This document shows positions 20,476-31,254 of a DNA stretch of 64,000 nt, piece by piece. The translations under genes and the position numbers were made by a program. Location: assembly GCA_022606425.2 (NCBI GenBank), contig JAHDVF020000840.1, positions 1,426,001-1,490,000 on the forward strand, written 5' to 3'. Positions within the stretch are counted from its first letter, which is position 1, and every line of letters begins with the position of its first letter. Below the pieces are notes generated by a model. It was given only the letters and a program-made list of their open reading frames with translations. It was not told the DNA's origin and did no database searches. The stretch is from Lepidostoma basale (Eukaryota; Arthropoda; Insecta; Trichoptera; Lepidostomatidae).

Positions 20476-21149
20476 TTTATTTCCAACAATAAATTTATAA
20501 TTGCGACCTATATCGACAGCTCACTGCCATCGTTTGCGTAATCTGTTGAAGCTTGTTAAATAATAAGATTCATAGTTACAAGAATCATCCAACTTTTGAA
20601 AGTGTCTAGGTATTTATAAATGTGTTGTTTGAAGAGTAATTTGTGTAACAACATAATGTATCGAGAATCAAAATCGTACGAAAACAAGTGGTTATAATCT
20701 TGCATCTTAAAACAAAGAGGCTCCGACTGGTTAATTGCATCGATACATTTTTTCTGGATATGCTTTAAACATTAGATATAAATCCAGATACCACAGAAGA
20801 TTGACTGTCTTTGCTGAGTTGTCTTGTTACAAAAGCCAACTGAAATGATTGATTGTAACCCGTGCATCAAACATTAACAAATCGAGTCCTTAATTGGTGT
20901 AGAATGATATTATCAGTGGAACAAGTTTGGAGCTGGAGCCAATGCGAGAATGGTTAATTTATTATGAAGAGCCGCAGTTGCAGATAGAAGTGCTATCTGC
21001 TCCACAGACTGCCCGAGGCAGGAGTCGTTACAGACGTCATTTGTTCAACAAGTGATAATGTGTTATGCTTACTGCCGCGGGGAGTCTATCTCACTGATCA
21101 ATTACGTCTTCAAGTGTTTTATACAAACATGCATCATTAAATAGTTTTT
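20476..21149. other. Unassigned stretch
   Basis: No open frame, TIR or shared repeat found. Confidence 0.3.
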
Positions 21150-21775
21150 TTGTTAATGCGAGTAACATCTTATTTTTTCTCCTCGACTCTTCCCGTTACC
21201 CGGGGTCAGCTTTTTTATCACTGGGCGTCAGAAGGCATCTCAGGCCTGGGGTCTTCATGTCCCTATGTACATTTGTTAGCCAAGTGGTTTGGTTGTCTTT
21301 TTCTCCTTCTCTCTTTACTAAAGTTATCTCATTACGTGACCATCGGAGCCTTAATTCTGATAATTTTTCATTTGTAGCTGCACTTCAACTTCTCACATAT
21401 TCGTTACTCACTTTGTCTTTTATGTTACTCCTCTCGACCATTGTAGCATGCGCACTTCTATCGTACGGAGCTCCCATTTTTGTTCTTAACTGCCCATACT
21501 TTACTTCCATATAGTGATGCCGGTCGGATAGTTCTTCTTCTTCTTTTAATAGATCTGATGATCTATGGCAAAGAAATCATATATTCTGGGATGATGAGAC
21601 CAGCTGCTCTTCCATATCTTAGGCGGTCTTCCAGGTGGGTGGCATCTGGAGGGGATTTCGTAAGCGGCAGTATATGCGAGTCTATCACTTTTCATTCTGG
21701 CTACATGGTCCTTCCTGTATTTTCTTCTGGATCTACAGTGTCAAGTTCATCTTATGTTTGAGTTAGGGACTAATC
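21150..21775 (-). pseudogene. Decayed RTE-like LINE fragment
   Basis: Minus-strand pieces resemble a LINE C-terminus: around 21500-21530 a GITIWK / GAP-like block corresponding to YGAELW, followed towards 21170 by LTPGNGKSRG, the usual place of W.PR.GKR.RGRP. Frames are broken throughout and long open frames on the plus strand are shadows. Tentative. Confidence 0.4.
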
Positions 21776-22480
21776 GATCTTAGGACCTTCATCTCAGATA
21801 TTCTAAGCAGACCCTTGGTTCGCTTAGTGTTGTGTACAGTGGTTATATTAATGAAATATTTTTAAATTGACAATTTAGACACATCACATATTTGGACGAA
21901 TTTATTTAGCAACCCTGAAGTGCAAGAAAGGGTAAGAAATGCTGTAGGGTGTTGACTAAGGGATCAAAAATATTAATAAAACGAGAGAAAGACGGCCAAA
22001 CCTTCTATAAAAATTGCAAGAGAAGAGGAGAGATGATGCCATTTTTAGGGCCATCTTTACGAAACTGGTTTTCCGTTGACACAAAGTAGAAGAATAATTT
22101 GATATACATTGGACGTAAAAATATATATAAAAAGTATTGTAAATATATGTTAAAAGCCTTATTAAACGCGGCCGATTAAAAGCACAGTTTATGTCACATT
22201 AATTTCGGATAATATTTACAGCTCCATAAATAATTTCCCCCATTAACACGACGCCATGGACATTCCCCTAACACATAAAAATTTGGAACAACTTTACGAC
22301 GACAATAAATTGCTTTTGGCACTTGGACAATTCAAATTGGTTTTTATTTCGACCACTTAACGGGAGGTATTTAGTTTATTTGTTAAGGTTTGTGTTGGAT
22401 CGCCCTTCAGCCGGTAATTAATGTCAGCATAATGTCAACTGGACACGCTGAAAAAATTCTTTAACCGATTCAAGCGTTCT
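21776..22480. other. Unassigned AT-rich stretch
   Basis: No feature seen. Confidence 0.3.
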
Positions 22481-22625
22481 CGCTTTGGGACGGGTAGCAA
22501 CGATAGATACAATACCATACTTCTTCTTCTTGTTCTAGATCATAGGTTGGACCACCGCCCCCCTTTACAAGAAAAAATTCCAACCCCTCCTCTCCCATAA
22601 TACTTATTCCAAATATTTGAATATA

Positions 22626-22702
22626 ACTAACTAATCATCACCCCGTCTCCTCGTCGGTAGGCATAAATGATGAACCGCATGACATTTTCCCTCCCGACTG
22701 CT
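22626..22702 (-). mobile_element. Family A LINE 3' end only
   Basis: CTAACTAATCATCACCCCGTCTCCTCG is the reverse complement of the family A terminus (CGAGGAGACGGGGTGATGATTAGTTAG), followed by the antisense of the last 15 or so codons. Confidence 0.7.
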
Positions 22703-22729
22703 TTCTTGCTAGGGATGCTAGGCTACCAG

Positions 22730-22840
22730 TCACTCGGGAGAAGACAGAGGCTCAGGCCTTCGTAATAACCCTGTTATTACGAAGCCCTGAGGAAGCTTGG
22801 GTACAAGCAAAACTAGTCGGCAATTCAAATAACCGCATAG
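22730..22840 (+). repeat. Small foldback containing a hammerhead-like fold
   Basis: AGGCTCAGGCCTTCGTAATAAC (from 22748) is nearly the reverse complement of GTTATTACGAAGCCCTGAGGAAGC (22773-22796), a palindrome centred on CCTG. The right arm and its 3' flank fold as described for the ncRNA entry at 22773-22833. Confidence 0.6.
22773..22833 (+). ncRNA. Hammerhead-ribozyme-like fold (probably decayed)
   Basis: Stem I: GUUAUU (22773-22778) pairs with AAUAAC (22828-22833) and GCC (22784-22786) with GGC (22819-22821), separated by an internal loop. The core CUGAGGA is at 22787-22793, followed by one extra A and a perfect 5-bp stem II GCUUG-GGUA-CAAGC. Next comes AAAAC (the consensus is GAAAC), a 2-nt loop, and GUC at 22816-22818 as the expected cleavage triplet. 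Stem I with an internal loop, stem II, a minimal stem III and GUC are the parts of a type I hammerhead. The G-to-A change at the first base of GAAA and the extra A argue against activity of this copy. Confidence 0.4.
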
Positions 22841-22925
22841 TGGTGAAAAACAAAGTGCAGTGTTTTTATTCCTATTTTATTTTTAATATAAATAATAAAA
22901 AAATAAAATTATTTATTATTTATTA

Positions 22926-24160
22926 GAGGATGTATGGATCAAATTTTTGGACTTCGTACATTGACAGAGAAGTTTCTGGCCAAAAATCGCAAACTTTTCT
23001 GTGCGTTTGTCGACTTACAAAAAGCATATGATTACGTTAATAGAGAAAAGTTGTGGAAAATATTGTCTGAATATGGAATAAGTACAAAACTGATCACGGC
23101 AATTAAGTCGCTATACACAGAAAGCACTGCTAGTGTCAGAGTAAATGGAGATCTTACAGCCTGGTTTGATATCAATAAAGGTGTTAAACAAGGTTGCGTA
23201 ATGTCCCCGTGGTTATTTAATCTGTATATGGACAATTGTATGAAAGAGCTGAAAGGGTTGGATGTAGGTGCCAAAATGAGCGGAGTGTCAGTAAGCTGTC
23301 TCTTGTATGCGGATGACGCTGTCCTACTTGCTGACAACGAGCATGAACTACAAGTCCTGGTGAATTGTATGTATGAGGTATGCATGCGAAATAATCTGAT
23401 GATGAATGTTAATAAGTCCAAGGTAATGATTTTTGAAAAGGAAGAAACCATGACAGTCTGCAACATTTGCGTGAATGGTGAAAATTTGGAGCAAGTAGTT
23501 GAGTTTGTGTATTTAGGTAGTATGTTTACAAGAGATGGGAGAGTGGAGAGGGATATTGAAAGAAGGGTTGGGGCAGGCAACAAAGTGAATGGTGCACTTG
23601 AAGTTGTCATCGCAAACAAAAACCTATCCAAAAAAGCTAGAATGGCAGTGCACAATGGTGTTCTTCTACCGACCCTTATGTATGGAAACGAAGCATGGAA
23701 CTGGCAAAGGAAGGATGAAAGTAGAATAAATGCAGTAGAAATGAGATCTCTTAGACGAATGTGTGGATATTCTGTGTATGATAGAGTGTCGAATGAAAAT
23801 ATAAGAAATGAATGCGGTGCGAATGATGGTGTCATGAACAAAATAATGAAAGGATCTTTAAGATGGTTTGGACATATGGAATGAATGAATGAAGAAAGAA
23901 TGGTAAAAAAATTATATGTTAATGATGTAAATGGTACCAGAAATAAGGAAGACCGAGGAAAACATGGCACGATCAAATAAATCAAATATTGAATGTCGGC
24001 CATGTGAGGAGTCAGAGAAACGCGCGTGCATGACACGATGTATGAATGTTGAGGAAGCGAGAGAAATATGTCAGGAAAGAAAGGTGTGGCAGTTCATTCT
24101 TTCTGCCTACCCCTTCGGGGAGACGGCGTGATGGTTAGTTAGTTAGTTTATAAAAATGTA
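22926..24160 (+). pseudogene. Family A RTE-like LINE: longest RT copy (RT motifs A, B, C), broken by TGA
   Basis: Opens at RGCMDQIFGLRTLTEKF (22926), in the fingers of the RT. Motif A is FVDLQKAYDYVNREKLW (about residues 27-43 of the frame 22934-23884). Motif B is GVKQGCVMSPWLFNLYMD and motif C CLLYADDAVLLAD. The C-terminal basic domain follows as in the 18230 copy. HME is followed by TGA at 23882-23884 where other copies have AGA (Arg). A base is lost in RNRGRPRKTWHD (about 23944) and six bases in RRACMTRC. The tail GGTTAGTTAGTTAG ends near 24150. Endonuclease absent, inactive. The opposite strand is open for 334 codons across it (see findings). Confidence 0.9.
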
Positions 24161-24630
24161 TTAATGTAAATAAAACTTTTTTATTTGAACATGAAATATG
24201 AAAAAAAAAAATCTTTTTAAAAACAGTTTTATTTTTAAATATGGGTAACGCATTTTATTTCAAGGTCATCAAAACGGGTACGTAGGATAGTGGAGGACTT
24301 TTGATTTATTTCCTACCTTCAGTGGCGCACCGCCCGCACTGGGGAGGGACAGCGTCGCTTATTAGGCAAAGAGGTGTATACGAGTATACAATAGATTTTT
24401 GATATTTCTTGAACCCAATTCCCCTGGATTAGGAGCCAAGCATTTTATCCCCTAGACCACCACCCGGTGTATGTTGAACTTATTATATCGAGTAAGGGGT
24501 GCATTTTTTAAATGATAAATTTTTGCCTTATCAAGACTAAACATGTCAACACACTCATAAAAAATATATTTTCAAAACCTAGGCTTTTCTCAATATTATA
24601 CGAGTATATGTAGGGTAGTAAAAACAAAGT
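24161..24630. other. Unassigned stretch
   Basis: A short GC-richer patch (24320-24360) and AT-rich flanks. Nothing recognised. Confidence 0.3.
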
Positions 24631-24631
24631 A

Positions 24632-24882
24632 AATAAACATCACGCCGTCTCCTCGAAGGGGTAACCAGAAATAATGGATCGCTACAGTGTTCTTTCATGA
24701 CATACTCTTTTCGATTCCTCAACATTCATACATCGTGTCATGCAAGCACATCGATTTTTCTGACTCCTCACGTGGCCGGAATTCAATATTTGATTTATTT
24801 GATCGTGCCACGTTTTCATTGGTCTTCCTCTATTTCTTGTTCCGTTTACATAGTTAATATATATTTTCTTTATCATTCCCTC
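24632..24882 (-). pseudogene. Family A LINE fragment, head-to-head with the next
   Basis: Minus-strand reading: MIKKIYINYVNGTRNRGRPMKTWHDQINQILNSGHVRSQKNR, ACMTRCMNVEESKRVCHERTL, then the antisense of the terminal GAGACGGCGTGATG at 24640-24655. The (TTAG)n tail is reduced. Its 5' end at 24882 touches the 5' end of the plus-strand copy. Confidence 0.85.
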
Positions 24883-25330
24883 ATGTATGGAAGTGAAGCT
24901 TGAAGCTGGCAAAAGAAGGATGAAAGCAGGATAAACGCCATAGAAATGGGATCACTAAGAAGAATGTGCGGGAAAACGTTGTATGATAGAATACCGAACG
25001 ATGAAATAAGAGAGAAATGTAAGGCAGATGACGGCATCATGGATAAAATTAAAAAACGATCCCTGAGATGGTTTGGAAATATGGAACGAATGTATGAGAG
25101 TAGAATGGTTAAAAAGTTGTACACAAGCAGCGTGGGTGGAAAAAGAAGCCGAAGACGACCGAGGAAAACATGGCATGACCAAATTAATCAATTACTAAAA
25201 GACGGTCACATTCGAAGCCGGAAAAATCAGTAAGATGTATGAATGTAGAGGAAGCCCGAGAGGTTTGTCAGGACAGAGCATTGTGGCGATCCATCCTTTC
25301 TGCCTACTCCTCCGGGGAAATGGCGTGATG

Positions 25331-25365
<35 letters not shown>
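24883..25365 (+). pseudogene. Family A subtype A2 LINE copy
   Basis: Starts MYGSEA, with TGA replacing TGG as the next codon. It continues MGSLRRMCGKTLYDRIPNDEIREKCKADDGIMDKIKKRSLRWFGNMERMYESRMVKKLYTSSVGGKRSRRRPRKTWHDQINQLLKDGHIRSRKN, then a deletion and the family terminus with a long (TTAG)n tail (25330-25362). Diagnostic A2 differences from A1 (KADDGIM for GANDGVM, TSSVGGKRS for VNDVNGTRN) are shared with 31005, 51480 and 55225. Confidence 0.9.
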
Positions 25366-25366
<1 letters not shown>

Positions 25367-25869
25367 AATTTATTATTCATTCTTTCCATGAGTCTAAACC
25401 TTCTTAATGACCCTATCATTATTTTGTTCATAATACAAAACTCATAATCTTTACAAATTTTAATTTATGATTTTAAAGATACATCTTAAAAATTGTTAAT
25501 ATTGAGATACGTCTCTATGAAAGACAGAGGACGATAACGGCTGTGGCCAGGCCGCGCGGCCTGAAGGAGTGAACAAAATGTCAACGGGCCTCCTTGAACT
25601 TGTCTCTTGCCTCCCCTTCTCAGCACAATCTCCTATGCACGTAGGTACCTACTACAAATTAAGATAAATCAGCATCAACTACCGATCCGTAGCCACCTAC
25701 TGCATACCCTGTAACCTATCGCTTCTAGCCTCCGGGCACTTAATAAAAATAATCCTATAATCGCATTGTTTTCAGAACAGCGCCGTTTAAATACTTTCCC
25801 CTTTTGGAAATATTATCATTAGACTATTATTATATATAAGTGATGCTTTCTTAATATTTAATACTACGT
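25366..25869. other. Unassigned stretch
   Basis: Contains a GC-rich patch at 25530-25600 (GGCCAGGCCGCGCGGCCTG, a short palindrome) without coding signature. Otherwise AT-rich. Confidence 0.3.
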
Positions 25870-26215
25870 ATACGCTAAATTCTTTCTTCTTCTTTAACAG
25901 CCGTTGTCGTCCACTGCTGGACATAGGCCTCCCCCGTACTTCTCCATGTATGACATGTCTTTACGGGGGGTGGTTGGCATTACAACGCCACGCTTGCCAG
26001 ACGGGTTGGCGAGGTGTCCTTCCACGTTAGCCTATGCATCAATATTATCCACCGAGGTTATTCACACTCGATCTCTAACATTTCGCATAGTTTCCAGGGG
26101 AGACCAAAGTCGAGGAGGTGTGGATAGGTACTTGGGATCAGATCAATCCTCCAGCGTAGCATGGCCATCATCACGGTGATGGCCATGCACCGCTCGAAGA
26201 ATCAATAGGATCCCC
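25870..26215 (-). pseudogene. RTE-like LINE 3' end, plus GC-rich repeat of unknown origin
   Basis: On the minus strand 25872-25955 reads EAYVQQWTTTAVKEE, ending in AAAGAAGAAGAA: the end of an RTE-type LINE, whose DNA phrase CCACTGCTGGACATAGGCCT is common in lepidopteran genomes (from memory, not checked). From about 25965 the sequence becomes a GC-richer block (GCCACGCTTGCCAGACGGGT) that probably belongs to another LINE; I cannot place it. Confidence 0.5.
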
Positions 26216-26423
26216 CTTACTCCCCCATACGCTAAATGAGGCTACCATAAATATATATTACTTACATATACAATTAGAAATATTTAACAATAAAAAAAAA
26301 TATTATAATATAGATGCAAACATGCGTTTTCTAGAATTTTATAATTTTTTATAATAGTGACAGGTGTGTTGTCAAGTGCCTAATTACAATTAATGACAAA
26401 AAAAAAACGGGGGAGAGGTGGAA

Positions 26424-26727
26424 TATAAACACAAAAGTCCGGATCGTCCACCATCTAAAAGAACATTTATGTGTTAAATTATTTTTAATTTTATATCATT
26501 GTATTTTATATTATAATATTTGTTTAAGATTTATTTTGTGGACGTTGAATGATCAAAGTGTACGTGGGAGATGCCTATTGGTGGCGATGAGGTTCGCAAC
26601 CCATCACACCGCGTCTCTCGTGGGGGCGAAAAGAGAAGGACGAAGTGGCGCGTCGGTTAAAGTGTGGCAGCCGATTCTCTCTGCCTACCGCTTCGGGGAG
26701 ACGGCGTGATGGTTAGTTATTTAGGTA
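26424..26727 (+). mobile_element. Chimeric SINE-like element (family S2) with family A tail
   Basis: Starts AACACAAAAGTCCGGATCGTCC, then an AT-rich middle, then GGTGGCGATGAGGTTCGCAACCC (B-box-like GGTTCGCAACC), GCGAAAAGAGAAGGACG, GCGTCGGTTAAAGTGTGGCAGCC, and the family A end GGGGAGACGGCGTGATGGTTAG. It lacks the segment between GTCCA and CCATCTAAAA that is present in the 9770 copy. Confidence 0.75.
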
Positions 26728-26887
26728 ACTCAAAATAATGAGAAAATTGAATTCTTAGTTTTGTGATCAAACCATAACCGTGGTGTTACCAAGAGTACTA
26801 CTAGAGAAGGTAAGGTGTTGCATACGATATGCATACTTGCATACGATAGTAGCGAAACTTAAAGATGTAGGAAATTTCAGATATCTA

Positions 26888-27612
26888 TTTATTGTTTCTT
26901 GAATAATGATGTAAAACTCCATATTAAATAATTAATATGAATGAAAAATACCGATCAACCTGAAAAGAAAAGTCTATGAAGCCTGCGTTCTGGCAGTTGG
27001 TACTTATGGTCTTGAAACTGTTACATTGTCCAAACAAATTGCCTAGAAACTACGAGTGACCCACAGAGACATGAAAAGGGCCATGTTAGGAATAAGCCTA
27101 AGAGACAGAGTCAGAAACGATACGGTGAGAGAAAAAATAAAGGTCACTGACATCATCCACCGGGTGGCAACTCTAAAATGGTAATGGGCAGGTCACGTAG
27201 CCAGAAGCTCAGATAAAAAATGGACAAGAAGACTGCTGATTTGGAGACCGTGGACGGCGAAGAGAAGTGCAGAGCGACCGCAACTATGGTGGAAAGATGA
27301 TCTGAACAGACACGTCGGAATAACCTGGATGCAGTCTGCACGAGACAGAGTGACATGGAAGCGAATGGAGGAGGCCTTTGTCCAGGAGTGGACGGGAATA
27401 AGTTGAGGAAGAAGAGAAGAGAAGACAAATGAAAACGTCAGTTTTCTAGAAGTTTTATTATATTTTATGGGAATGACACGTTTCGCCCTTCTAAGGCATT
27501 ATCAAATGTTTATATCATTTGATAATGCCTTAGAAGGGCGAAACATGTCATTCCCATAAAATATAATAAAATTTCTAGAAAATTGACATTTTAATTCGTA
27601 TTAATTATTCAG
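26888..27612. mobile_element. Family P foldback (P4) split by a family C LINE
   Basis: Outer left arm at 26888-26947 (TTGTTTCTTGAATAATGATG ... ATTAATATGAATGAAAA). The rest at 27428-27612 includes an uninterrupted hairpin GTCAGTTTTCTAGAAG...CCTTCTAAGGCATTATC / GATAATGCCTTAGAAGGGCG...CTTCTAGAAAATTGAC. AATGAAAA is duplicated at 26940-26947 and 27428-27435. The right arm reads UUGAUAA-U-GCCUU-AGA-AGGGC-GAAAC-AU-GUC, a degenerate version of the hammerhead-like pattern. Confidence 0.8.
26948..27427 (+). pseudogene. Family C RTE-like LINE fragment inserted in P4
   Basis: Reads IPINLKRKVYEACVLAVGTYGLETVTLSK, LRVTHRDMKRAMLGISLRDRVRNDTVREK, TDIIHRVATLKW (then TAA for Q), AGHVARSSDKKWTRRLLIWRPW, SAERPQLWWKDDLNRHVGI, ARDRVTWKRMEEAFVQEWTGIS. 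Only a few stops and indels disturb it. Tail GAAGAAGAGAAGAG. 480 bp, with an 8-bp target duplication. Confidence 0.85.
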
Positions 27613-28285
27613 ATATCTACTTCAAGCATACTTTTGTTTCAATGTGCGCTTATTCTGAAAACGCTAAAAATCAGGTAAATTTGTAATCTATAATATTAAT
27701 CAAAGCCTCTTCGATGATTAATACAATCCATTAATGTAAAATGTTTAAAACTCCAAACTTCGAACGATCTAGTTTAAGCCCGCAATATGAAGATTCAATA
27801 TACCAATACTTCTCGCAGTCAAATACAATAACAGTATAAAAAATATCTATTAATAAAATTATAAATATTCCAAACCTGTTGTTTTATAGAATGGTATCAA
27901 GTAACAAGAAACCTTTCGGTATCAAAATAAAATATATAGAAAAAAACTGGTACATACACCTCAAATTGTTGCAATAAAAAATGTTGCTCTAAATAATTAT
28001 ATAGGGGACATCTGTTACGGTCAATTTTATTTATAAGGTTAAATCTTACATTTAAATAATATGATATTTATATTTAAATATCTTTACAAAATCTTTGATG
28101 TTTTCACAACATTTTGTTACACTCTTTAGACATATTTCGGATGGTTTTAATCCTTTTTCGGTATAAAAAATTTAACAGTAGATTAATACAAAATCTTTAC
28201 TTATTAATTAAATGGAGGGAGTTAAGACTAAGGGTAATTGTTATTTAATGCGGATAGTAGGAGCAATGGGAACATATAAAATAAA
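27613..28285. other. AT-rich stretch, nothing recognised
   Basis: No repeat shared with the rest of the window, no significant open frame. Confidence 0.3.
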
Positions 28286-28755
28286 GCCAAATAATCAATT
28301 AAGCAGAATACAAAGCGTATTCAATGCTGCTGCCCGATTGATTATGGGGCAACACTGTCATATCACGCCGCTCCTGAAGGACAGTGTTTAAGGCTCGACA
28401 CCAGAGAGCGCCAGCGTATATATCGGACCTCTGCGTGACACCCATGTCAACGGAAAGGCAACGTTCACTCTGATCAGTAGAAACAAGTGCAAACAACATA
28501 GCAATTCCAGTCAGAGCCAATAAAGCATGTTTCTACGATCGTGCTTTCAGCGTTGCGGGTCCGTTGGCGTGGAATAGCCTCCATGTTAGTATTAAGTATG
28601 AGGATAGTGACGTTAAATTTAGGAAACTTCTTAAGACTGCACTGTACGGTCAGTCATTTCCTAGTGCGCCCTTGGAGTAACTGATTTTACAAAACGGCGC
28701 ACTTAAAATACAAGTCATCAGAATAATAATAATAATAAAATATATGTAATTTGAA
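28286..28755 (+). pseudogene. CR1/L2-type LINE C-terminal fragment with (AAT)n tail
   Basis: Reads LSRIQSVFNAAARLIMG, HITPLL, TVFKARHQRAPAYISDLC, then after a frameshift RANKACFYDRAFSVAGPLAWNSLHVSIKYEDSDVKFRKLLKTALYGQSF. The order QSV.NAAARLI, ITPLL, F.AL...AP.YI.DL, R.F...GP..WN.L, F...LKT.L is the standard post-RT C-terminus of CR1/L2-group LINEs. Ends AATAATAATAATAATAAA. 5'-truncated; at least two frameshifts. Confidence 0.85.
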
Positions 28756-28854
28756 TACCTTATTTGCAATGATATTTCGTTTGAAATTAAGTAATTGGAA
28801 ACGACGCCTGAGGTTCGAAATATAAATACATAAAATATCTCTAAATATAAATGA

Positions 28855-28995
28855 ATTTACTTACTTCCTACGCCCATACAACTCTTGAAGAGTTTTAGCC
28901 TCCTTGATGATTTTTCGCCAAGCTCCTCGATCCTGCGCCTTTTGCTCCCAGCAGTCCGATTCGTTCAACCTAGATCAACCAGAACATTGTCCATT
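28855..28995 (-). pseudogene. RTE-like LINE extreme C-terminus
   Basis: Minus-strand reading: RLNESDCWEQKAQDRGAWRKIIKEAKTLQELYGRRK followed by TAAGTAAGTAAAT. QDR..WR.....A is the terminal motif shared with other RTE-type pieces here. Confidence 0.65.
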
Positions 28996-29289
28996 AGACG
29001 CTGCTTAGGAACATATTAATGTATGTTACTAAGAGCCCAAAGAAATGCCAGTAATAAGATACCAATGTTTGTATCATTGCTGGTTTCCTCCATCAATATC
29101 GGAACTACAACAAAAACAAACAAATTTTTATGTTTTATTTATTCGTTGAAACTCGTGTGAGAATAGGTTTGCGTTAAAAATTTGTTTTAAAAACAGAACA
29201 TTAAATTAAAACTGGGAATAAAAAAAAATCTTAATAATATACAAATTATGACAGTTTTCCTAATTGATTGAATGTCAACTTCTGTTTTA

Positions 29290-29420
29290 TATAAACATTA
29301 TTTTATTTTAAGGGAATGACATGTTTCGCCAGCTGAGGCAATAATAATGTCATGTCCATAAAATAAAATAAAATTTCTAGAAAACATACGATTTCATTCG
29401 TATTAATTTTTTAATATGGA
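29290..29420. repeat. Family P foldback (P5), partial
   Basis: TTTTAAGGGAATGACATGTTTCGCCAGCTGAGGCAATAATAATGTCATGTCCATAAAATAAAAT is a shortened palindrome. The right outer arm CTAGAAAACATACGATTTCATTCGTATTAA is complete. Confidence 0.65.
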
Positions 29421-30095
29421 TAATTTACACGAATACAAAAACGTCTGTTTTCTTACGATTTATGAGAAGGACATATTTCGCCTTTTTAAGATATGTCATT
29501 CTTATGAGATATTATATAGGGAAGGGAATGGACGGGAATCGGAACTGTGGAGGAGCTGTTCCGGACAGCGCAGGATAAGGAGGAGTTTACCAGAGTGATC
29601 GCCAACGTCGGGGGGACCTGACAGGGCACTTTAAGAAGATTGGATATTAGAAAGGAATGTAGAGCGAAAGAAGCCATTATGAACAAAATTATGAAAGGAT
29701 CGCTGCGTTGGTTCGGACATATGGAGCGCATTAGTGTAGAAAGAATGGTTAAAAAAGTATACGTTAATGGTGTAAATGGAGTACGGAGTCGAGGTAGACC
29801 GAGATAATAAAATTTTAAAATGTTGGTCATGTCAGAAGCCGGAAGAATCGACGTGCGTGTATGACTCGCTGTATGAATGTGGAGGAAGCTAGAGAGGTAT
29901 GTCAGGATAGAGTAGTGTGGCGGTCCATTCTCTCTACCTACTCCTGCGGGGAAACGGCGTGATGATTTGTTGTTGTTGTTGTCATTCTCATGAATTATAA
30001 TAAAACTTGTAGAAAATAAACGTTTTCATTCGTATTAATTATTTAAAAGGGAGTTTTACATCATTGTTCAAGAAACAATAAATATTTGTAATAGA
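29421..30095. mobile_element. Family P foldback (P6) split by a family A3 LINE
   Basis: Left half at 29421-29513 (CACGAATACAAAAACGTCTGTTTTC ... TTTCGCCTTTTTAAGATATGTC). Right half at about 29980-30095 (GTCATTCTCATGAATTATAATAAAACTTGTAGAAAATAAACG, CATCATTGTTCAAGAAAC). The LINE fragment lies between. Confidence 0.7.
29514..29978 (+). pseudogene. Family A subtype A3 LINE fragment with TTG tail, preceded by another LINE scrap
   Basis: 29640-29975 reads LDIRKECRAKEAIMNKIMKGSLRWFGHMERISVERMVKKVYVNGVNGVRSRGRPR, a deletion, NVGHVRSRKNRRACMTRCMNVEEAREVCQDRVVWRSILSTYSCGETA, then GATGATTTG(TTG)n instead of (TTAG)n. 29530-29605 reads TVEELFRTAQDKEEFTRVIANVGGT and stop, the end of a different LINE protein. 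The A3 tail is shared with 60715-61105. Confidence 0.8.
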
Positions 30096-30690
30096 GAGTT
30101 TTAATTTATTGTTCACGAATATGATTTTTGATTTTTTTTTCTAAATAAAAATATAGTTATTTTCTTCTAAGGTCATTGACCGACCGGCAAGGGTAAAATA
30201 AGTCATTGATTTATTTTAATAAAAAAAAGGTAATTGAAAACACCCCAAAATAATAAGATTTTATCTTAATGCAATCTGGCATCTCAATCACAAAAACAAT
30301 CTTTTCGAAGAGGCAACATTAAAAATCGCGATTTTTTTTTGGCAACAATTTCATAAATTTTGGATTCATTGTACACTTCCACAGGGAAACTTGTATCTAT
30401 ATAAACACGTTGAAGATATCACTTAGATACAATCTTGACGAGGGTGACATCCAAATAGATTCAATAAATTAATGAAGACAAGGTCGCGGAGGGGACGCCG
30501 ACCATAATTCGTAGCTTTGCCCATTCAATAAACAACCTCTGCGATAAATTCAGAACCCAGAAAAGCTTGATTTAGTTAAGCCGTTTTTCATCTTAACTCC
30601 CCGCTTCGCAAAAAGTTCATCATTAGCTTTACCAAAAAATACTTGATCATTTTAAACGCTAGTTCAAATTCGAGTGGCAGTGATTCACAA
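30096..30690. other. Unassigned AT-rich stretch
   Basis: No coding or repeat signature found. Confidence 0.3.
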
Positions 30691-30694
30691 ATAA

Positions 30695-30905
30695 ATAATA
30701 TTAAAAATAAAAACACTTTTTCACGCAGTATAGACCAGTTTATTGAGTTAGTAGACAAACGGTTTCGCTCTGTAGCGAGCTTCCAAGCTCGTTAGTTTGT
30801 GTATAGCCCTGCGGAAGCTCACTATAGAGTGAAACCGGTTGGGGCTATTAACTTATTAAAATGGTTTGTACTAAGTGAAAAGTGTTCATTTTTACCAAGT
30901 AATGG
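30695..30905. repeat. Foldback with hammerhead-like arms
   Basis: AACACTTTTTCACGCAGTA ... AACGGTTTCGCTCTGTAGCGAGC on the left mirrors GCTCACTATAGAGTGAAACCGGTT ... TACTAAGTGAAAAGTGTT on the right. Both arms carry GAAACCG after a small hairpin, with decayed CUGANGA boxes (CUUGGAA and CUGCGGA). Non-coding. Confidence 0.55.
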
Positions 30906-31004
30906 CTTCAGTTAAAAATGAAAAATTAATAACGGTTTTTTTATGAACTAAAACACTATGTTTTCCACCATTGAGTTTATTTTTCTCGACATGTTTCAGG
31001 AAGA

Positions 31005-31200
31005 ATGTTTAAAAAGATATATACAAGTATTTTAAATGGAAAAAGAAGTCAAGGAAGGCCAAGGAAGACATGGCATGACCAAATAATTCAATAACTGAAA
31101 GACGGACATGTTCGAAGTAGGAACAATCGACGAGCGTGCATGTCACTATGTATGAATGTAGAAGAGGCGAGAGAGCTATCCATCCTCTCTGCCTACCAGT
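31005..31200 (+). pseudogene. Family A2 LINE fragment
   Basis: Reads MFKKIYTSILNGKRSQGRPRKTWHDQIIQ, a stop, LKDGHVRSRNNRRACMSLCMNVEEAREL.., SILSAYQ, and breaks off before the GAGACGG terminus. No TTAG tail. Confidence 0.8.
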
Positions 31201-31254
31201 ATTTTAATATTATTCTTGTGCAGATTCATGTTTGCCACTCCTGATATATGTGTA

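Noticed and set aside
23032..24036. 334-codon minus-strand open frame as a gene
   Set aside because: It lies exactly opposite a recognisable reverse transcriptase with YADD and shares its boundaries with the LINE copy. Kept only as a finding about antisense openness.
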